In this document: one piece after another, positions 25,331 to 34,259 of the stretch
Layout: each line of letters starts with the position of its first letter
Position numbering within the stretch: the stretch's first letter is position 1
NCBI RefSeq assembly: GCF_000265405.1
Contig: NC_018010.1
Span: forward strand, 620,001 to 684,000
Reading direction: 5' to 3'
Length of the DNA stretch: 64,000 nucleotides
Source of the DNA: Belliella baltica DSM 15883
GTDB taxonomy: Bacteria; Bacteroidota; Bacteroidia; Cytophagales; Cyclobacteriaceae
Made by a program: the position numbers and the translations under genes
Notes under the pieces: model-generated
Seen by the model: the letters and a program-made list of their open reading frames with translations, nothing else
Databases searched by the model: none
What the model was told of the DNA's origin: nothing

Positions 25331-26011
25331 ATGCTAAACACACTCCTCGATCAGATTGAAGTTTTTCCAATCATGGGCACTGCCCTAGATAGCGCAAATA
25401 CAATGAAATTGGATTTTTCTCCAAATAACAAAACTTTAGAGACCATTGATCTGGGAAATACCGATGCTTTTAACACTTATGTTTTTGGGATCTTGGAGCA
25501 GTCCAGCAAAACTTATGGCATAGGAGGCTACTTTGAACATCGGGCGATCTACAGGAGAAGTACTGTATTTGCAACAAATGAAAAAGCATTTAGAGATATT
25601 CATTTAGGTGTAGACATTTGGGCTGAAGCAGGTCACCCTGTGTTTGCTCCTTTAGACGGAAAAATACATAGTTTTCAAGACAATGCAGGTTTTGGTAATT
25701 ATGGGCCAACCATCATTTTAGAGCATCAAGTAGAAACAGTTACTTTTTATAGTCTTTATGGACATTTGGCTTTATCCGATTTGGAAAACTTAGAAGTGGG
25801 ACAAAATATCAATAAAGGAGATTTGCTCTGCCATTTGGGACCATTTCCTGAAAATGGTGATTGGCCTCCACATTTACATTTTCAACTGATGTGGACTATG
25901 ATGGGGTTAGTTGGTGATTTTCCGGGTGTTTGTTCTCGAGCAGAAATGGAGAAATTTCAGAAAATATGTCCTGATCCAAATATTATAATTGGATTCAAGG
26001 ATGAAGATTAG
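25331..26011 (+). CDS. M23-family metallopeptidase (LytM-like), no signal peptide
   Basis: A 226-aa protein from ATG 25331. The LytM/M23 zinc site is complete: His91 and Asp95 in IHLGVDIW, His145 in SLYGHLAL, and His183 in HLHFQL (also His181). M23 enzymes cut peptide cross-links in peptidoglycan, yet no signal peptide or TM anchor is visible here. It may use another route or act on a non-wall substrate. In some bacteria this M23 type is fused to aminotransferase or kinase domains. Its last 17 nt overlap the convergent coaX gene (25995-26011). No shared operon on its strand. Confidence 0.85.
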   Translation: MLNTLLDQIEVFPIMGTALDSANTMKLDFSPNNKTLETIDLGNTDAFNTYVFGILEQSSKTYGIGGYFEHRAIYRRSTVFATNEKAFRDIHLGVDIWAEAGHPVFAPLDGKIHSFQDNAGFGNYGPTIILEHQVETVTFYSLYGHLALSDLENLEVGQNINKGDLLCHLGPFPENGDWPPHLHFQLMWTMMGLVGDFPGVCSRAEMEKFQKICPDPNIIIGFKDED

Positions 26012-26771
26012 ATAAGGTAATCAATCGAATCCCCTCTAAAGTCAAATTTCGATCTACGATGTCAAAAGTGGATTTAAGATTGGTAATGATAGATGACAGA
26101 CCTCCTGTGGCGATAATTTTTGAAGCGTGACCCAATTCCTTCTCTATTTCAAACAGCATCCCTCTTACCAAGCCGGAATATCCAAAATACAATCCTGATT
26201 GAATGGATTCGATTGTGTTCTTACCAATTGCTGAATTGGGCTGGGTTAATTTTACTTCCGGAAGTTTTGAAGTATTTTGAACAAGAGCACGCATGGCTGT
26301 TTTCAAACCAGGAACAATATTCACTCCTTGAACGGCTCCTTTATAATCTACAACCGTAAAAGTAAGCGCTGTACCAAAATCAACGATAACACAAGCATCC
26401 ATAAAAACTTCATAGGCTGCGACTACATTACACATCAAATCAGTACCAATTTCATTTGGCCTTTTGGTGCTAACTTTTAGCTTTTGATAGCTTTTCCCAG
26501 AAATCAGATAGCAGCTTTTTCCTAAAAACTCAGAACAAAATTGCGCAATCATTCTATTGATTTCTGGCACCACTGAACTGAAACCAATCTGATCAATCTG
26601 TTCGATTTTGATATCGTTTTCCAAGAAAAAAAGATGAAGTTCCTTTTCTATCTGAATTAAAGAAAGCTCAGTACTCGTATTCACACGACATTCATACTTC
26701 CAAGTCTTGGTCTCGTCATCATAAAATCCAAAAACAATATTTGAGTTGCCTGCATCAATGGAAAGAAACAT
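25995..26771 (-). CDS. coaX: type III pantothenate kinase
   Basis: I take ATG 26771 (MFLSIDAGNSN, 258 aa), the family-typical start; the frame extends 10 codons upstream. CoaX phosphorylates pantothenate in the first step of coenzyme A synthesis. Motifs present: the phosphate-binding DAGNSNIVFG at the N-terminus, RPNEIGTDLMCNVVAAYE, VIVDFGTALTFTVVD with the catalytic Asp region, and IATGGLSSII near the C-terminus. Length fits the family. The 3' end overlaps the M23 peptidase gene tail to tail by 17 bp. A TATCTTTG element (minus strand, 26815-26822) lies about 45 bp upstream. Confidence 0.93.
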   Translation of the reverse strand: MFLSIDAGNSNIVFGFYDDETKTWKYECRVNTSTELSLIQIEKELHLFFLENDIKIEQIDQIGFSSVVPEINRMIAQFCSEFLGKSCYLISGKSYQKLKVSTKRPNEIGTDLMCNVVAAYEVFMDACVIVDFGTALTFTVVDYKGAVQGVNIVPGLKTAMRALVQNTSKLPEVKLTQPNSAIGKNTIESIQSGLYFGYSGLVRGMLFEIEKELGHASKIIATGGLSSIITNLKSTFDIVDRNLTLEGIRLITLSNLHP

Positions 26772-26814
26772 AGGATAAATGATTTTAGAGAGTCCGAACA
26801 AAAATTAGCCAATC

Positions 26815-26822
26815 CAAAGATA
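26815..26822 (-). promoter_or_regulatory. possible -7 promoter element for coaX
   Basis: Minus-strand TATCTTTG matches the Bacteroidota TAnnTTTG element, 43 bp before the coaX ATG. No TTTG is found 19-21 nt upstream, so this is a partial match only. Confidence 0.4.
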
Positions 26823-26865
26823 AAAATTGATTTTAAGGTTTTTAGAATTTTGGTTACTTTCGGAC

Positions 26866-27351
26866 ATGTATGAAATAAGAAAAGGAGAAAAGAAAGATCT
26901 TCCAAGGGTTTTGGAATTGGTCAAAGAACTGGCACTTTATGAAAAAGCGCCTGAGCAAGTCACCAATACTGTCGAAATGATGGAAGAAGACGGCTTTGGA
27001 GCAAATCCAGTTTATGGTTTTTTTGTAGCTGTGAAAAAAAGTACAGGAGAAATTATTGGCATCTCGATTTACTATTATCGCTACAGTACTTGGAAAGGGC
27101 GCAGACTTTATTTGGAAGATATAGTCGTTACAGAATCGGAGCGAGGAAATGGTGCGGGAAAACTACTTTTCGATAGAACAATGCTTAAATGTCTTGAAGA
27201 CAACTGTTCAGGAATGATGTGGCAAGTCTTAGATTGGAATGAGCCTGCAATCAATTTCTATAAAAAATACGGTGCAGATCTCGACGGTGAATGGATCAAT
27301 TGTAACCTGCAGTCTGATGAAATCCAAGCCCTGCTTGGAAAAGTTAATTAA
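26866..27351 (+). CDS. GNAT-family N-acetyltransferase (SSAT-like)
   Basis: I take ATG 26866 (MYEIRKGEKKDLP, 161 aa). This is a complete Gcn5-related acetyltransferase fold: the IRKGEKKDLPRVLELVKELA opening, the strand GIISIYYYRYSTWKGR-like region, LYLEDIVVTESERGNGAGK with the acetyl-CoA pyrophosphate loop (RGNGAG), and WNEPAINFYKKYGA at the end. The pattern is close to diamine/spermidine N-acetyltransferases, so a small amine is the likely acceptor. It is divergent from coaX with 94 bp between starts. Confidence 0.85.
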   Translation: MYEIRKGEKKDLPRVLELVKELALYEKAPEQVTNTVEMMEEDGFGANPVYGFFVAVKKSTGEIIGISIYYYRYSTWKGRRLYLEDIVVTESERGNGAGKLLFDRTMLKCLEDNCSGMMWQVLDWNEPAINFYKKYGADLDGEWINCNLQSDEIQALLGKVN

Positions 27352-27467
27352 GTGGATTAAGGGATTGGTTATTAGTTGCAAGTCACAAAGACTAATTATT
27401 ATTCAGTCCCATATTTTTCTTAGTAAACTATTTCCACATAATAACTGATAACCAATAACTCTTTAAG

Positions 27468-28226
27468 ATGAACATTTCACTAAAAAATCATAGAATACTA
27501 GTTACTGGCGCTTCTCGCGGAATTGGACGAGGAATTGCCGAGCAACTTTCCGCATCAGGAGCTGAAGTCTTGATTCATTTCAATAGTAACCTTGAAGAAG
27601 CAAGATCTTTGCAAGAACGCTTGCCTAATATATCTCATTTAGTTCCTTGCGATCTTTCTGACTTATCATCTGTAAAGGGGTGGATTCCAGATTTGATTAA
27701 AGCTTATGGTCCGATCGATTCAATTGTCAACAATGCAGGGATAGCAATTTCAATTGCTGATGATGCGGAAACTGATGATTGGACAGCTGCATGGCTCAAG
27801 ACCATGGATGTAAATATCAATGCTTTGGCAATTATTACAAAAGAGTTTATTGAGCATGCAAAAAGTAGAAAAAATGGCCGTATAGTCAACATTTCCTCTC
27901 GTGCAGCTTTCCGGGGAGATACTCCAGATTATTTGGCTTATGCGGCATCTAAGGCAGCAATAGTAAGCTACACCAAATCAATTGCTCGCTATTATGGAAA
28001 AGAAGGAATTATGGCATTTGTAATAGCTCCTGGGTTTACTCGCACAGATATGGCTCAAGACTTTATGGATCAATACGGTGAAGCCTATGCCTTGAATGAT
28101 ATTGCACTTCCTACATTGACCGAACCAAAAGATATCGCTCCGATGGTAACACTTCTTTGTTCTGGCTTTGCTGATCACGCTACAGGATGTACCATTGATA
28201 TCAATGCAGGATCTTATGTACATTAG
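27468..28226 (+). CDS. SDR-family oxidoreductase (FabG-like)
   Basis: A 252-aa short-chain dehydrogenase. It shows the NAD(P) motif TGASRGIG (13-20), NNAG (88-91), the catalytic Ser at 143/144 and Y158-x3-K162, plus PGFTRTDM after the active site. The fold is complete. The best match in general shape is 3-oxoacyl-ACP reductase FabG or a related sugar/alcohol dehydrogenase; the true substrate cannot be read from sequence alone. It is 116 bp downstream of the GNAT gene on the same strand, with no other pathway partner next to it. Confidence 0.87.
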   Translation: MNISLKNHRILVTGASRGIGRGIAEQLSASGAEVLIHFNSNLEEARSLQERLPNISHLVPCDLSDLSSVKGWIPDLIKAYGPIDSIVNNAGIAISIADDAETDDWTAAWLKTMDVNINALAIITKEFIEHAKSRKNGRIVNISSRAAFRGDTPDYLAYAASKAAIVSYTKSIARYYGKEGIMAFVIAPGFTRTDMAQDFMDQYGEAYALNDIALPTLTEPKDIAPMVTLLCSGFADHATGCTIDINAGSYVH

Positions 28227-28310
28227 TAGAATGCCCAAGTAATAACTTTTAGAAATCTTTAACTTAAAACTCAAAATGAGGTTATTAACATAAAACAATC
28301 TCTTTACCAC

Positions 28311-28895
28311 ATGTCTAAAAGTGATTCCTTAACCCCAGAAATGCTCAAAATCATTAAGATTTTTGGAATTGGATCTTTGGCATTCGTTTTTCTATTATCA
28401 TTTTTTAATGAAAAGAGAGCAAATAATTCTGGGAAGGAAACATCCATTCTGAGCATAACCGATGCAGAACGCTTGTATTTCAAAAATGTCAGAGGCTTAT
28501 ATTATGACCTCGAGGGCAGAGATGATGCAAAAATGTCCGTGTATCGGTACGGAAAGCGAGTTCAAGAGGCAGATCATCCGCTCCTCAATCTTTCAATTTT
28601 AATCAATAGAGTAAAAGATGAAGCATACATCTATGTTGAGTCATCGAAAGATTTAAGTTCTTTCTCCCTAAGAGTACAATCTGGTACGCAGACTGATACA
28701 ATAAAATTTGTTACAGGAGATAAGATTGCACATTTTGAATTTGTGGAGAAACTTTATCCCTTGTTGGAAGAAAATACCTATTTTGAGATATTGATAGACG
28801 AGGATTGGATTCCTATTTTGATCGATGAAAAGGAAAGAGATGCCTTAAGAATCCCAATAAAAGACTTCTACCGCTTGATCAACAAACCCGAATAA
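28311..28895 (+). CDS. membrane-anchored hypothetical protein
   Basis: A 194-aa protein with one N-terminal membrane segment (about residues 15-34, IIKIFGIGSLAFVFLLSFF) without a cleavage site, so it is likely anchored with the C-terminal domain outside. The domain is beta-rich with alternating strands (LYFKNVRGLYYDL, AYIYVESSKDLSSFSLRV) and a final helix. I do not know the family. It follows the SDR gene by 84 bp and might be co-transcribed. Confidence 0.55.
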   Translation: MSKSDSLTPEMLKIIKIFGIGSLAFVFLLSFFNEKRANNSGKETSILSITDAERLYFKNVRGLYYDLEGRDDAKMSVYRYGKRVQEADHPLLNLSILINRVKDEAYIYVESSKDLSSFSLRVQSGTQTDTIKFVTGDKIAHFEFVEKLYPLLEENTYFEILIDEDWIPILIDEKERDALRIPIKDFYRLINKPE

Positions 28896-29021
28896 CTTCA
28901 TGGATCTAAAAAGAATTGATAACCTTTGGAAGTTTCTTTGTCTTGCTATCTATTAAATATTTTTTGATTCTTGAGTTTCATGCAGTTTGGTAGAATAGTC
29001 GTGTCGCTTCTAGCGTTTCAC

Positions 29022-29054
29022 AAAAAAAGCACCCCCGAAATCGAAGATGCTTTT
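29022..29054 (-). terminator. terminator of the TonB receptor gene
   Basis: On the minus strand AAAAGCATC pairs with GGTGCTTTT (one G-T pair) and is followed by a T run. It lies about 25 bp after the receptor stop. Confidence 0.7.
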
Positions 29055-29079
29055 ATGCTTAATAAAACTTGAAATTTAT

Positions 29080-31479
29080 TTAAAATCTCATTTTTACTCC
29101 AGCCAGAAAGTTTGTTCCAGCCATTGGGTAATAGAAATTCTCCGTGGTTAATTCTCTTCCTGCCCCTCCTTCTCCAGGAAGGAAGTATGAGAAAGTGTAT
29201 CCATTTGGTTCATACAGTTTATTAAAGATGTTGTAAACCATCAAAGTGAATTCCATATTTTTCACAAAGCGTGGTCTCAAGGCATAATTCAATCTTAAAT
29301 CTGTGGTCCAAAATGCATCTAGCATGCGATTATCATTCATGGTATTATCCATGTATTGACTACCAACATATTTGTTTAGCAAGCTTATTTCGAAGTTTTT
29401 GATTGGTTTGTAATCCAAAATCGCTGAAGCAACTACATTTGGTGAAAAAGCAATGTCTGTATCAGTGTAAGTTATTTCTTCTTGGAAAAATTCTGCAGCA
29501 GAGTAGTCGTCTATATACTCCGTAAATTCTGAAATTTTGTTTCTACTTATAGCCAAATTACCACCAAATGTAAATTGAGGAGAGAAGTTATATGCCCCAT
29601 CTATTTCAATCCCAGCTCGATAAGAATTTGCGACATTATCCCTCACATAAGCACCCACATCATTCAACTGACCCGTTAAGACAAGTTGATTATTGTAATT
29701 CATGTAGTAGAAATTCACATTATAAGCATACTTGCTTGTATTGGCTTTGATTCCTGCTTCTATATTTTGAAGATTCTCAGCTTGAGGTGCTCGATCTACA
29801 ATAGGTGAATCAGTAAAATCCCTCCTTACAGGCTCCCTATTTGCCACTGCATAAGATGCGTATAACGAATTCCCAGAACTAGTTTGATAAGTCAGTCCGA
29901 ATTTAGGATTAAAGAAATTATAGCTAACATTTCCTGAGACATTTCTCAGGTCATTATTTAAACCATCAAAGCGATAATCCACTCCTCTATATTGCAAATC
30001 ACCAAAAAGAAATAGCCCTTCTGAAGCTTCGTATGTACCTTTTAAATAGACATTTCTATCATCTTTGACTGCATTGTTATCATAGTATCTGTCTCTAATA
30101 TTGACATTATCTGCATATTGCATCCAGATAATTTCTCCAAAATGATCTCCATCATAACGATTGATGCCTCCACCCAGGACAGCATCAAGTCTGGCATCAT
30201 TTGAAATATAATTCAGCGAGAAAACACCACCAAAGAAATCATTATCTAACCATCTTCTGCGAATAATATCCATTCTAGAGATACTTTCTCCTCCGATAAT
30301 AACAGGAGAAAGATCATAACTACTCAACCTATCATTTTCTCTAAATTGTTCGTAATAACCACGTCCATAAGTATAATGCAAAGCTCCATTTGCCTTCCAA
30401 TTTTGGTTAATTTTTCCTGTGTAAATAAACTGATAATGATCCTGCTGATAATTATCAGTTTGGTTATCATAAGTATAGAGATTGAATGTCCGATTTGTTT
30501 CTAAAAGCGCTTCGGGTACACCTTCCCACGCTTGATAGGTTTTTTCAGCGCCAGAAAAGACGTTCAGTTTGAAAACATGATTTTCACCATAATACCCACC
30601 TGTTAGGAAATAAGATTTGAGATTAGATGAAGCGCGATCCATATAACCATCAGATGTGATTTGAGATAATCTGGCATCAAAAGCCCATCGATTATTCAAT
30701 AGCCCAGTTCCTGCCTTTACCGTGTGTCTCCTGGTATTAAAAGACCCAAAAGAATTGTCTATTTCTCCATAAGCTTCATCCTGACGCGTATCTGTCTGAA
30801 TGTTAATACTGGCACCAAAGGTGGCTGCTCCATTAGTGGATGTACCGACACCTCTTTGAATTTGCATATTATCAACAGAAGATGCAAAATCAGGCATATT
30901 TACCCAAAACACTCCATGTGATTCTGCGTCGTTCATCGGAATACCATTGACTGTCACGTTGATTCGTGTCTGATCTGAACCTCTAATCCTTAGCCCAGTA
31001 TAGCCTACTCCGGCTCCTGCGTCCGAAAAACTCACCACAGATGGCGTATAATTCAACAACATCGGAATATCCTGCCCAAGATTCAACTTGGCTATTTCTT
31101 CCTTTTTGATGTTTTGAAAAGTTGTTGGAGTCACGTCTGAAGCTCTTGTTCCATTCACAACAAATTCTTCAGTGAAAATACTGCTTTGTTCCAAAGAGAT
31201 ATTGATTTCCTCAGTATTTGGAACAGTGATTTTTAAAGTTTGTGTTGTGTAACCTAAAAAAGACACTCTCAAATCATAAGTTCCTTGAGGTATATTTCTA
31301 ATCTCAAAGTTTCCAGAAATATCTGTGGTTGATCCTCTTCCAGTTCCTTCTAAAAGCACATTGGTCCCAGCCAGTAATTCTCCCGTTGAGGCATCCTTTA
31401 CAGTTCCATTAATCTTGTTCTGTGCTGTTGCAACAAAACACACCAGCAGCAGTGCCAGTGTAAATCCTAATTGTTTCAT
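29080..31479 (-). CDS. TonB-dependent outer-membrane receptor under TPP riboswitch control
   Basis: A 799-aa protein. Signal peptide about 1-19 (ending ATAQ). Residues about 22-105 are a carboxypeptidase-regulatory-like domain (INGTVKDASTGELLAGTNVL). A plug domain follows (IPMLLNYTPSVV, GVGYTGLRIRGSDQTRINVT, then NGIPMNDAESHGVFWVN), then a large 22-strand type barrel ending in MRF, the typical terminal aromatic. The upstream leader contains a clear thiamine pyrophosphate riboswitch, so the cargo is very likely thiamine or a thiamine precursor. This matches the known Bacteroidota pattern of THI-element-regulated outer-membrane receptors. Repressed when TPP is plentiful (family knowledge). Confidence 0.9.
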   Translation of the reverse strand: MKQLGFTLALLLVCFVATAQNKINGTVKDASTGELLAGTNVLLEGTGRGSTTDISGNFEIRNIPQGTYDLRVSFLGYTTQTLKITVPNTEEINISLEQSSIFTEEFVVNGTRASDVTPTTFQNIKKEEIAKLNLGQDIPMLLNYTPSVVSFSDAGAGVGYTGLRIRGSDQTRINVTVNGIPMNDAESHGVFWVNMPDFASSVDNMQIQRGVGTSTNGAATFGASINIQTDTRQDEAYGEIDNSFGSFNTRRHTVKAGTGLLNNRWAFDARLSQITSDGYMDRASSNLKSYFLTGGYYGENHVFKLNVFSGAEKTYQAWEGVPEALLETNRTFNLYTYDNQTDNYQQDHYQFIYTGKINQNWKANGALHYTYGRGYYEQFRENDRLSSYDLSPVIIGGESISRMDIIRRRWLDNDFFGGVFSLNYISNDARLDAVLGGGINRYDGDHFGEIIWMQYADNVNIRDRYYDNNAVKDDRNVYLKGTYEASEGLFLFGDLQYRGVDYRFDGLNNDLRNVSGNVSYNFFNPKFGLTYQTSSGNSLYASYAVANREPVRRDFTDSPIVDRAPQAENLQNIEAGIKANTSKYAYNVNFYYMNYNNQLVLTGQLNDVGAYVRDNVANSYRAGIEIDGAYNFSPQFTFGGNLAISRNKISEFTEYIDDYSAAEFFQEEITYTDTDIAFSPNVVASAILDYKPIKNFEISLLNKYVGSQYMDNTMNDNRMLDAFWTTDLRLNYALRPRFVKNMEFTLMVYNIFNKLYEPNGYTFSYFLPGEGGAGRELTTENFYYPMAGTNFLAGVKMRF

Positions 31480-31664
31480 TTGATTTAATTACTTTGCCGA
31501 AAACCGGCTGGTTAAACATCGGAAAACCAAGGGGATGATTTTCTTCATTTTGTTTACCCGTTTCCAAGTCAAATACAGCAGAATTGCATGCATGCGCAAA
31601 GTCTAAGCTTTATGGACTAATCCAAAGTTTTCAAAGAAAACTTGACTGCTCTATTTTCATTGGT

Positions 31665-31744
31665 TACTCATTTCCCTTCGCCGGCACTACCCGGATCAGG
31701 TATTGTGGGTATGATCTCAGCCTGATATTTTAAGGCACCCCTAA
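31665..31744 (-). promoter_or_regulatory. TPP riboswitch (THI element)
   Basis: On the minus strand the conserved core reads in order: GGGGTGCC (31734-31741), a short stem, CTGAGATCATACCC, then ACCTGATCCGGGTAGTGCC and GGCGAAGGGA. These are the invariant TPP-binding segments. The riboswitch sits about 185 nt before the receptor ATG. Confidence 0.95.
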
Positions 31745-31756
31745 TGATCTATGCTG

Positions 31757-31787
31757 CAAATGTAGGTGGAAAAGCTTAATATCCAAA
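31757..31787 (-). promoter_or_regulatory. Bacteroidota promoter for the riboswitch transcript
   Basis: Minus-strand TTTG (31784-31787), a 19-nt spacer and TACATTTG (31757-31764) match the consensus exactly. Transcription would start a few bases before the riboswitch. Confidence 0.75.
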
Positions 31788-31798
31788 AATGCTGAAAA

Positions 31799-31832
31799 TA
31801 AAAAAACCCGCTGCTCAAAACTGAACAGCGGG
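31799..31832 (-). terminator. terminator of the desaturase gene
   Basis: CCCGCTG (31807-31813) and CAGCGGG (31826-31832) form a 7-bp GC-rich stem. On the minus strand it is followed by a run of T (31799-31806), about 20 bp after the desaturase stop. Confidence 0.85.
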
Positions 31833-31852
31833 AAAAATTAAGACTTTTGTGT

Positions 31853-32920
31853 TTATTGGTTATTACCTAAATTTCTCAAATGATTGACATGAGAGGTAAA
31901 TGCCATACTGAGTTTTGGATGCTCCAAGTATGGGATTCCATATTCTCTACAAGTTTCTTTTATGATCTTGCTTATCGCCGGATAGTGAACGTGAGAGATA
32001 TTTGGAAATAAATGGTGCTCAACTTGAAAATTTAACCCACCAACTAACCAGGAAAGTACTTTGTTATTGGTGGCAAAGTTTGAAGTAGTTTTTAACTGAT
32101 GGATTGCCCAATCATCTTCCAATTTGTTGGTTTCTATATTTGGCATTGGGAAAGAGGCTTCTTCGACAGCATGTGCTAACTGGAATACAACACTTAAGAG
32201 AATTCCTGTTGAAATCCCATAAACCAAAAATCCTATCAACCAAGGTGTAAATCCAAGCATATAAAGTGGAATTGCTACAAATAGTATGATATGAAGCAGT
32301 TTGAAACCCCAGAAAGACAAGTGGTCTCCAACAGTCATTTTCTGAATTGGGACAATTCCCACTTTTTTGGTTGCATATTTTTTGTAATCCGTCACAAAAA
32401 TCCAATACAAGTACAGCAGTGAGTAGACGAATAAGAAGTATTTATGTTGATACTTATGGATACGATGAAATTTTTGATTTGGGCAAAGTCTCAAGAAAGG
32501 TCTTGCATTCATATCGTCATCTACTTCATCTATATTGGTAAAAGAGTGATGAACTACATTATGTTTGGTTTTCCACATGAATACATTCGCTCCTAAAAAA
32601 TTGATTGAAACTCCAGCGAGTTCATTGACCCAATTTTTCTTACTAAAGCTACCATGTGCACCATCATGCATCACGTTGAAACCGATGGTTGAAGCCAAGG
32701 CTCCTAAAAGCACACAGCCAACCAAGGCAATAGCCCAGTGTGGTGTGAAGAATATAAGCGTTACATAAGTTGCTATGTAAGCACAAACCAGCAGAATGGC
32801 TTTGAAGTAAAGAGAGAAATTTCCTGTTTGGTTGAGATTTTTTTCTGTAAAGTAATTTTTGATCCTCAATTTTAAATCTGAATGGAAAGAGGATGCGGCA
32901 CTGAATCTAGGCGGACGCAT
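31853..32920 (-). CDS. membrane fatty acid desaturase
   Basis: A 355-aa membrane enzyme with the three histidine boxes of the acyl-lipid/acyl-CoA desaturase family: HDGAHGS, HNVVHHS and QVEHHLFP, the last with Gln in place of the first His as in front-end (delta-5/6 type) desaturases. Two hydrophobic hairpins surround the boxes. It introduces a double bond into membrane fatty acids using di-iron chemistry and O2. No cytochrome b5 domain is present. The gene lies between the TPP-regulated receptor and the NadR-like kinase, with its own terminator; regulation by cold is known for some relatives but not shown here. Confidence 0.88.
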   Translation of the reverse strand: MRPPRFSAASSFHSDLKLRIKNYFTEKNLNQTGNFSLYFKAILLVCAYIATYVTLIFFTPHWAIALVGCVLLGALASTIGFNVMHDGAHGSFSKKNWVNELAGVSINFLGANVFMWKTKHNVVHHSFTNIDEVDDDMNARPFLRLCPNQKFHRIHKYQHKYFLFVYSLLYLYWIFVTDYKKYATKKVGIVPIQKMTVGDHLSFWGFKLLHIILFVAIPLYMLGFTPWLIGFLVYGISTGILLSVVFQLAHAVEEASFPMPNIETNKLEDDWAIHQLKTTSNFATNNKVLSWLVGGLNFQVEHHLFPNISHVHYPAISKIIKETCREYGIPYLEHPKLSMAFTSHVNHLRNLGNNQ

Positions 32921-33087
32921 AATAATGTTTTTAATGAAATTAATAATCAGAATGCAAAATCGCTGGGTGATTATCAGACATTCTGCTATAAAGGTACATC
33001 AAAAAAATTTAGAAAATAAAAAACTGACAAATATCATCTTCTTGAGGCTGTTGCATTTAAGGATTTTTAACAGTCCATTTGAGGTTT

Positions 33088-33612
33088 TTACAAGCCATTA
33101 TTTTTCAAGGCTTTCATAGCTGCCACAAACCGATCAATATAATTCCCTTGGATTATTTCAAAAGGCACTTTTGATTTTTGAAGTAAATTATGATAAAGAT
33201 CAAAAAAGTAATTACGCATTTCTGGATCAGGATGCTCTCTTTGGGGGTCTTCCTCCCAAGGAATGTCCACATTCGTCAAAAGGTACAAATCATATTTTCT
33301 ATGCTTTATTTGTTCCAGAATCCAAGGGTCTGTTTTTCCGAATCTATGATTACTCCAGACATCTATTACTTGCAAATCGGTATCAATAAAAAGATACTTC
33401 TTGGCATTTTTCAAGGCAGAATCTTCGGCATAAATCTGCCCTTTTGCGATTTGAAGTAAATCATCAAATTCATAAGGGCGATTCAAATTTTCGATAAACT
33501 GCCTTGCATATTCATGCACCCAAGGTTCATTGTAAGCAGCTGCTAAGGCTTGAGAAAGCGTACTTTTCCCTGTAGATTCGGGTCCGATAATTACAATTTT
33601 TTTAATTTCCAT
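33088..33612 (-). CDS. NadR-like P-loop kinase (ribosylnicotinamide kinase type)
   Basis: A 174-aa protein with Walker A GPESTGKST near residue 9, HEYARQFIENL, LFIDTDLQVIDVWS (Walker B region) and the substrate-loop YDLYLLTNVDIPWEEDPQRE. This matches the C-terminal kinase domain of NadR, which phosphorylates nicotinamide riboside. The nucleotidyltransferase half of full NadR is absent. Its start overlaps the end of the PnuC-family gene by 11 bp (33602-33612), so uptake and trapping by phosphorylation are coupled. Because a TPP-regulated receptor lies nearby, a vitamin other than nicotinamide riboside, such as thiamine, remains possible. Confidence 0.8.
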   Translation of the reverse strand: MEIKKIVIIGPESTGKSTLSQALAAAYNEPWVHEYARQFIENLNRPYEFDDLLQIAKGQIYAEDSALKNAKKYLFIDTDLQVIDVWSNHRFGKTDPWILEQIKHRKYDLYLLTNVDIPWEEDPQREHPDPEMRNYFFDLYHNLLQKSKVPFEIIQGNYIDRFVAAMKALKNNGL

Positions 33613-34222
33613 TTGAAGATTGCTTCACTGACTTAATCCAAGAAAATAAACCTATAAAAGCCAACACAGTAAAAAACACAAATTGAAAAGATGTCAGCAT
33701 CAGACCTTTATAGAAATACAAGGGAATAGAAACAAGGTCCGTTATTATCCAAGCAATCCAGTTTTCCACTTTCTTTTTGGCCATCAGCCACATCCCGACA
33801 AAGGCTGAGGAAGTAGTAAATGAATCCCAATAAGGGACATCGCTATCTGTAAAATTGGCTAAAATAAAATAAAGCAGCCCATAGGAGACAAAAAATAAAG
33901 CTATAGATTTGAGAATACCCCTTTGGCTTAGCCATGTAACGGGCAACTCAGCTTCAAAACCACTTGGCCTACTCCACAAATACCAGCCATAAATAGACAT
34001 GCCGAAATAATAAGCGTTGATTCCCATATCTGCATAAAGCTTATATTTCAGACAAATATAAACATAGATCAAGGTGCTGATCATTCCTGTAGGAAATACC
34101 CAAATATTCTTTTTGATAGAATAAAAAACACTTGCAATTCCAAAAAATACTGCAAAAGCTTCCAGCAATGACATCTCTGCTATCCCTTGTTGGAAACTTT
34201 CTAAAATCCCGTCAAATTCCAT
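33602..34222 (-). CDS. pnuC: PnuC-family vitamin transporter
   Basis: I take ATG 34222 (MEFDGILESFQQG, 206 aa); the open frame extends to 34279. Seven hydrophobic segments and the family pattern are present: FFGIASVFYSIKKNIWVFPTGMIS, YADMGINAYYFGMSIYGWYLW, and the C-terminal WIITDLVSIPLYFYKGL. PnuC proteins facilitate uptake of nicotinamide riboside, and subfamily members PnuT and PnuX carry thiamine or riboflavin. The overlapping NadR-like kinase favours nicotinamide riboside; the nearby TPP-riboswitch receptor favours thiamine. The sequence alone does not settle this. Confidence 0.85.
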   Translation of the reverse strand: MEFDGILESFQQGIAEMSLLEAFAVFFGIASVFYSIKKNIWVFPTGMISTLIYVYICLKYKLYADMGINAYYFGMSIYGWYLWSRPSGFEAELPVTWLSQRGILKSIALFFVSYGLLYFILANFTDSDVPYWDSFTTSSAFVGMWLMAKKKVENWIAWIITDLVSIPLYFYKGLMLTSFQFVFFTVLAFIGLFSWIKSVKQSSNGN

Positions 34223-34259
34223 GTGGCGAATTAAGTCAATATTTTCTTTGTAGCAAACA

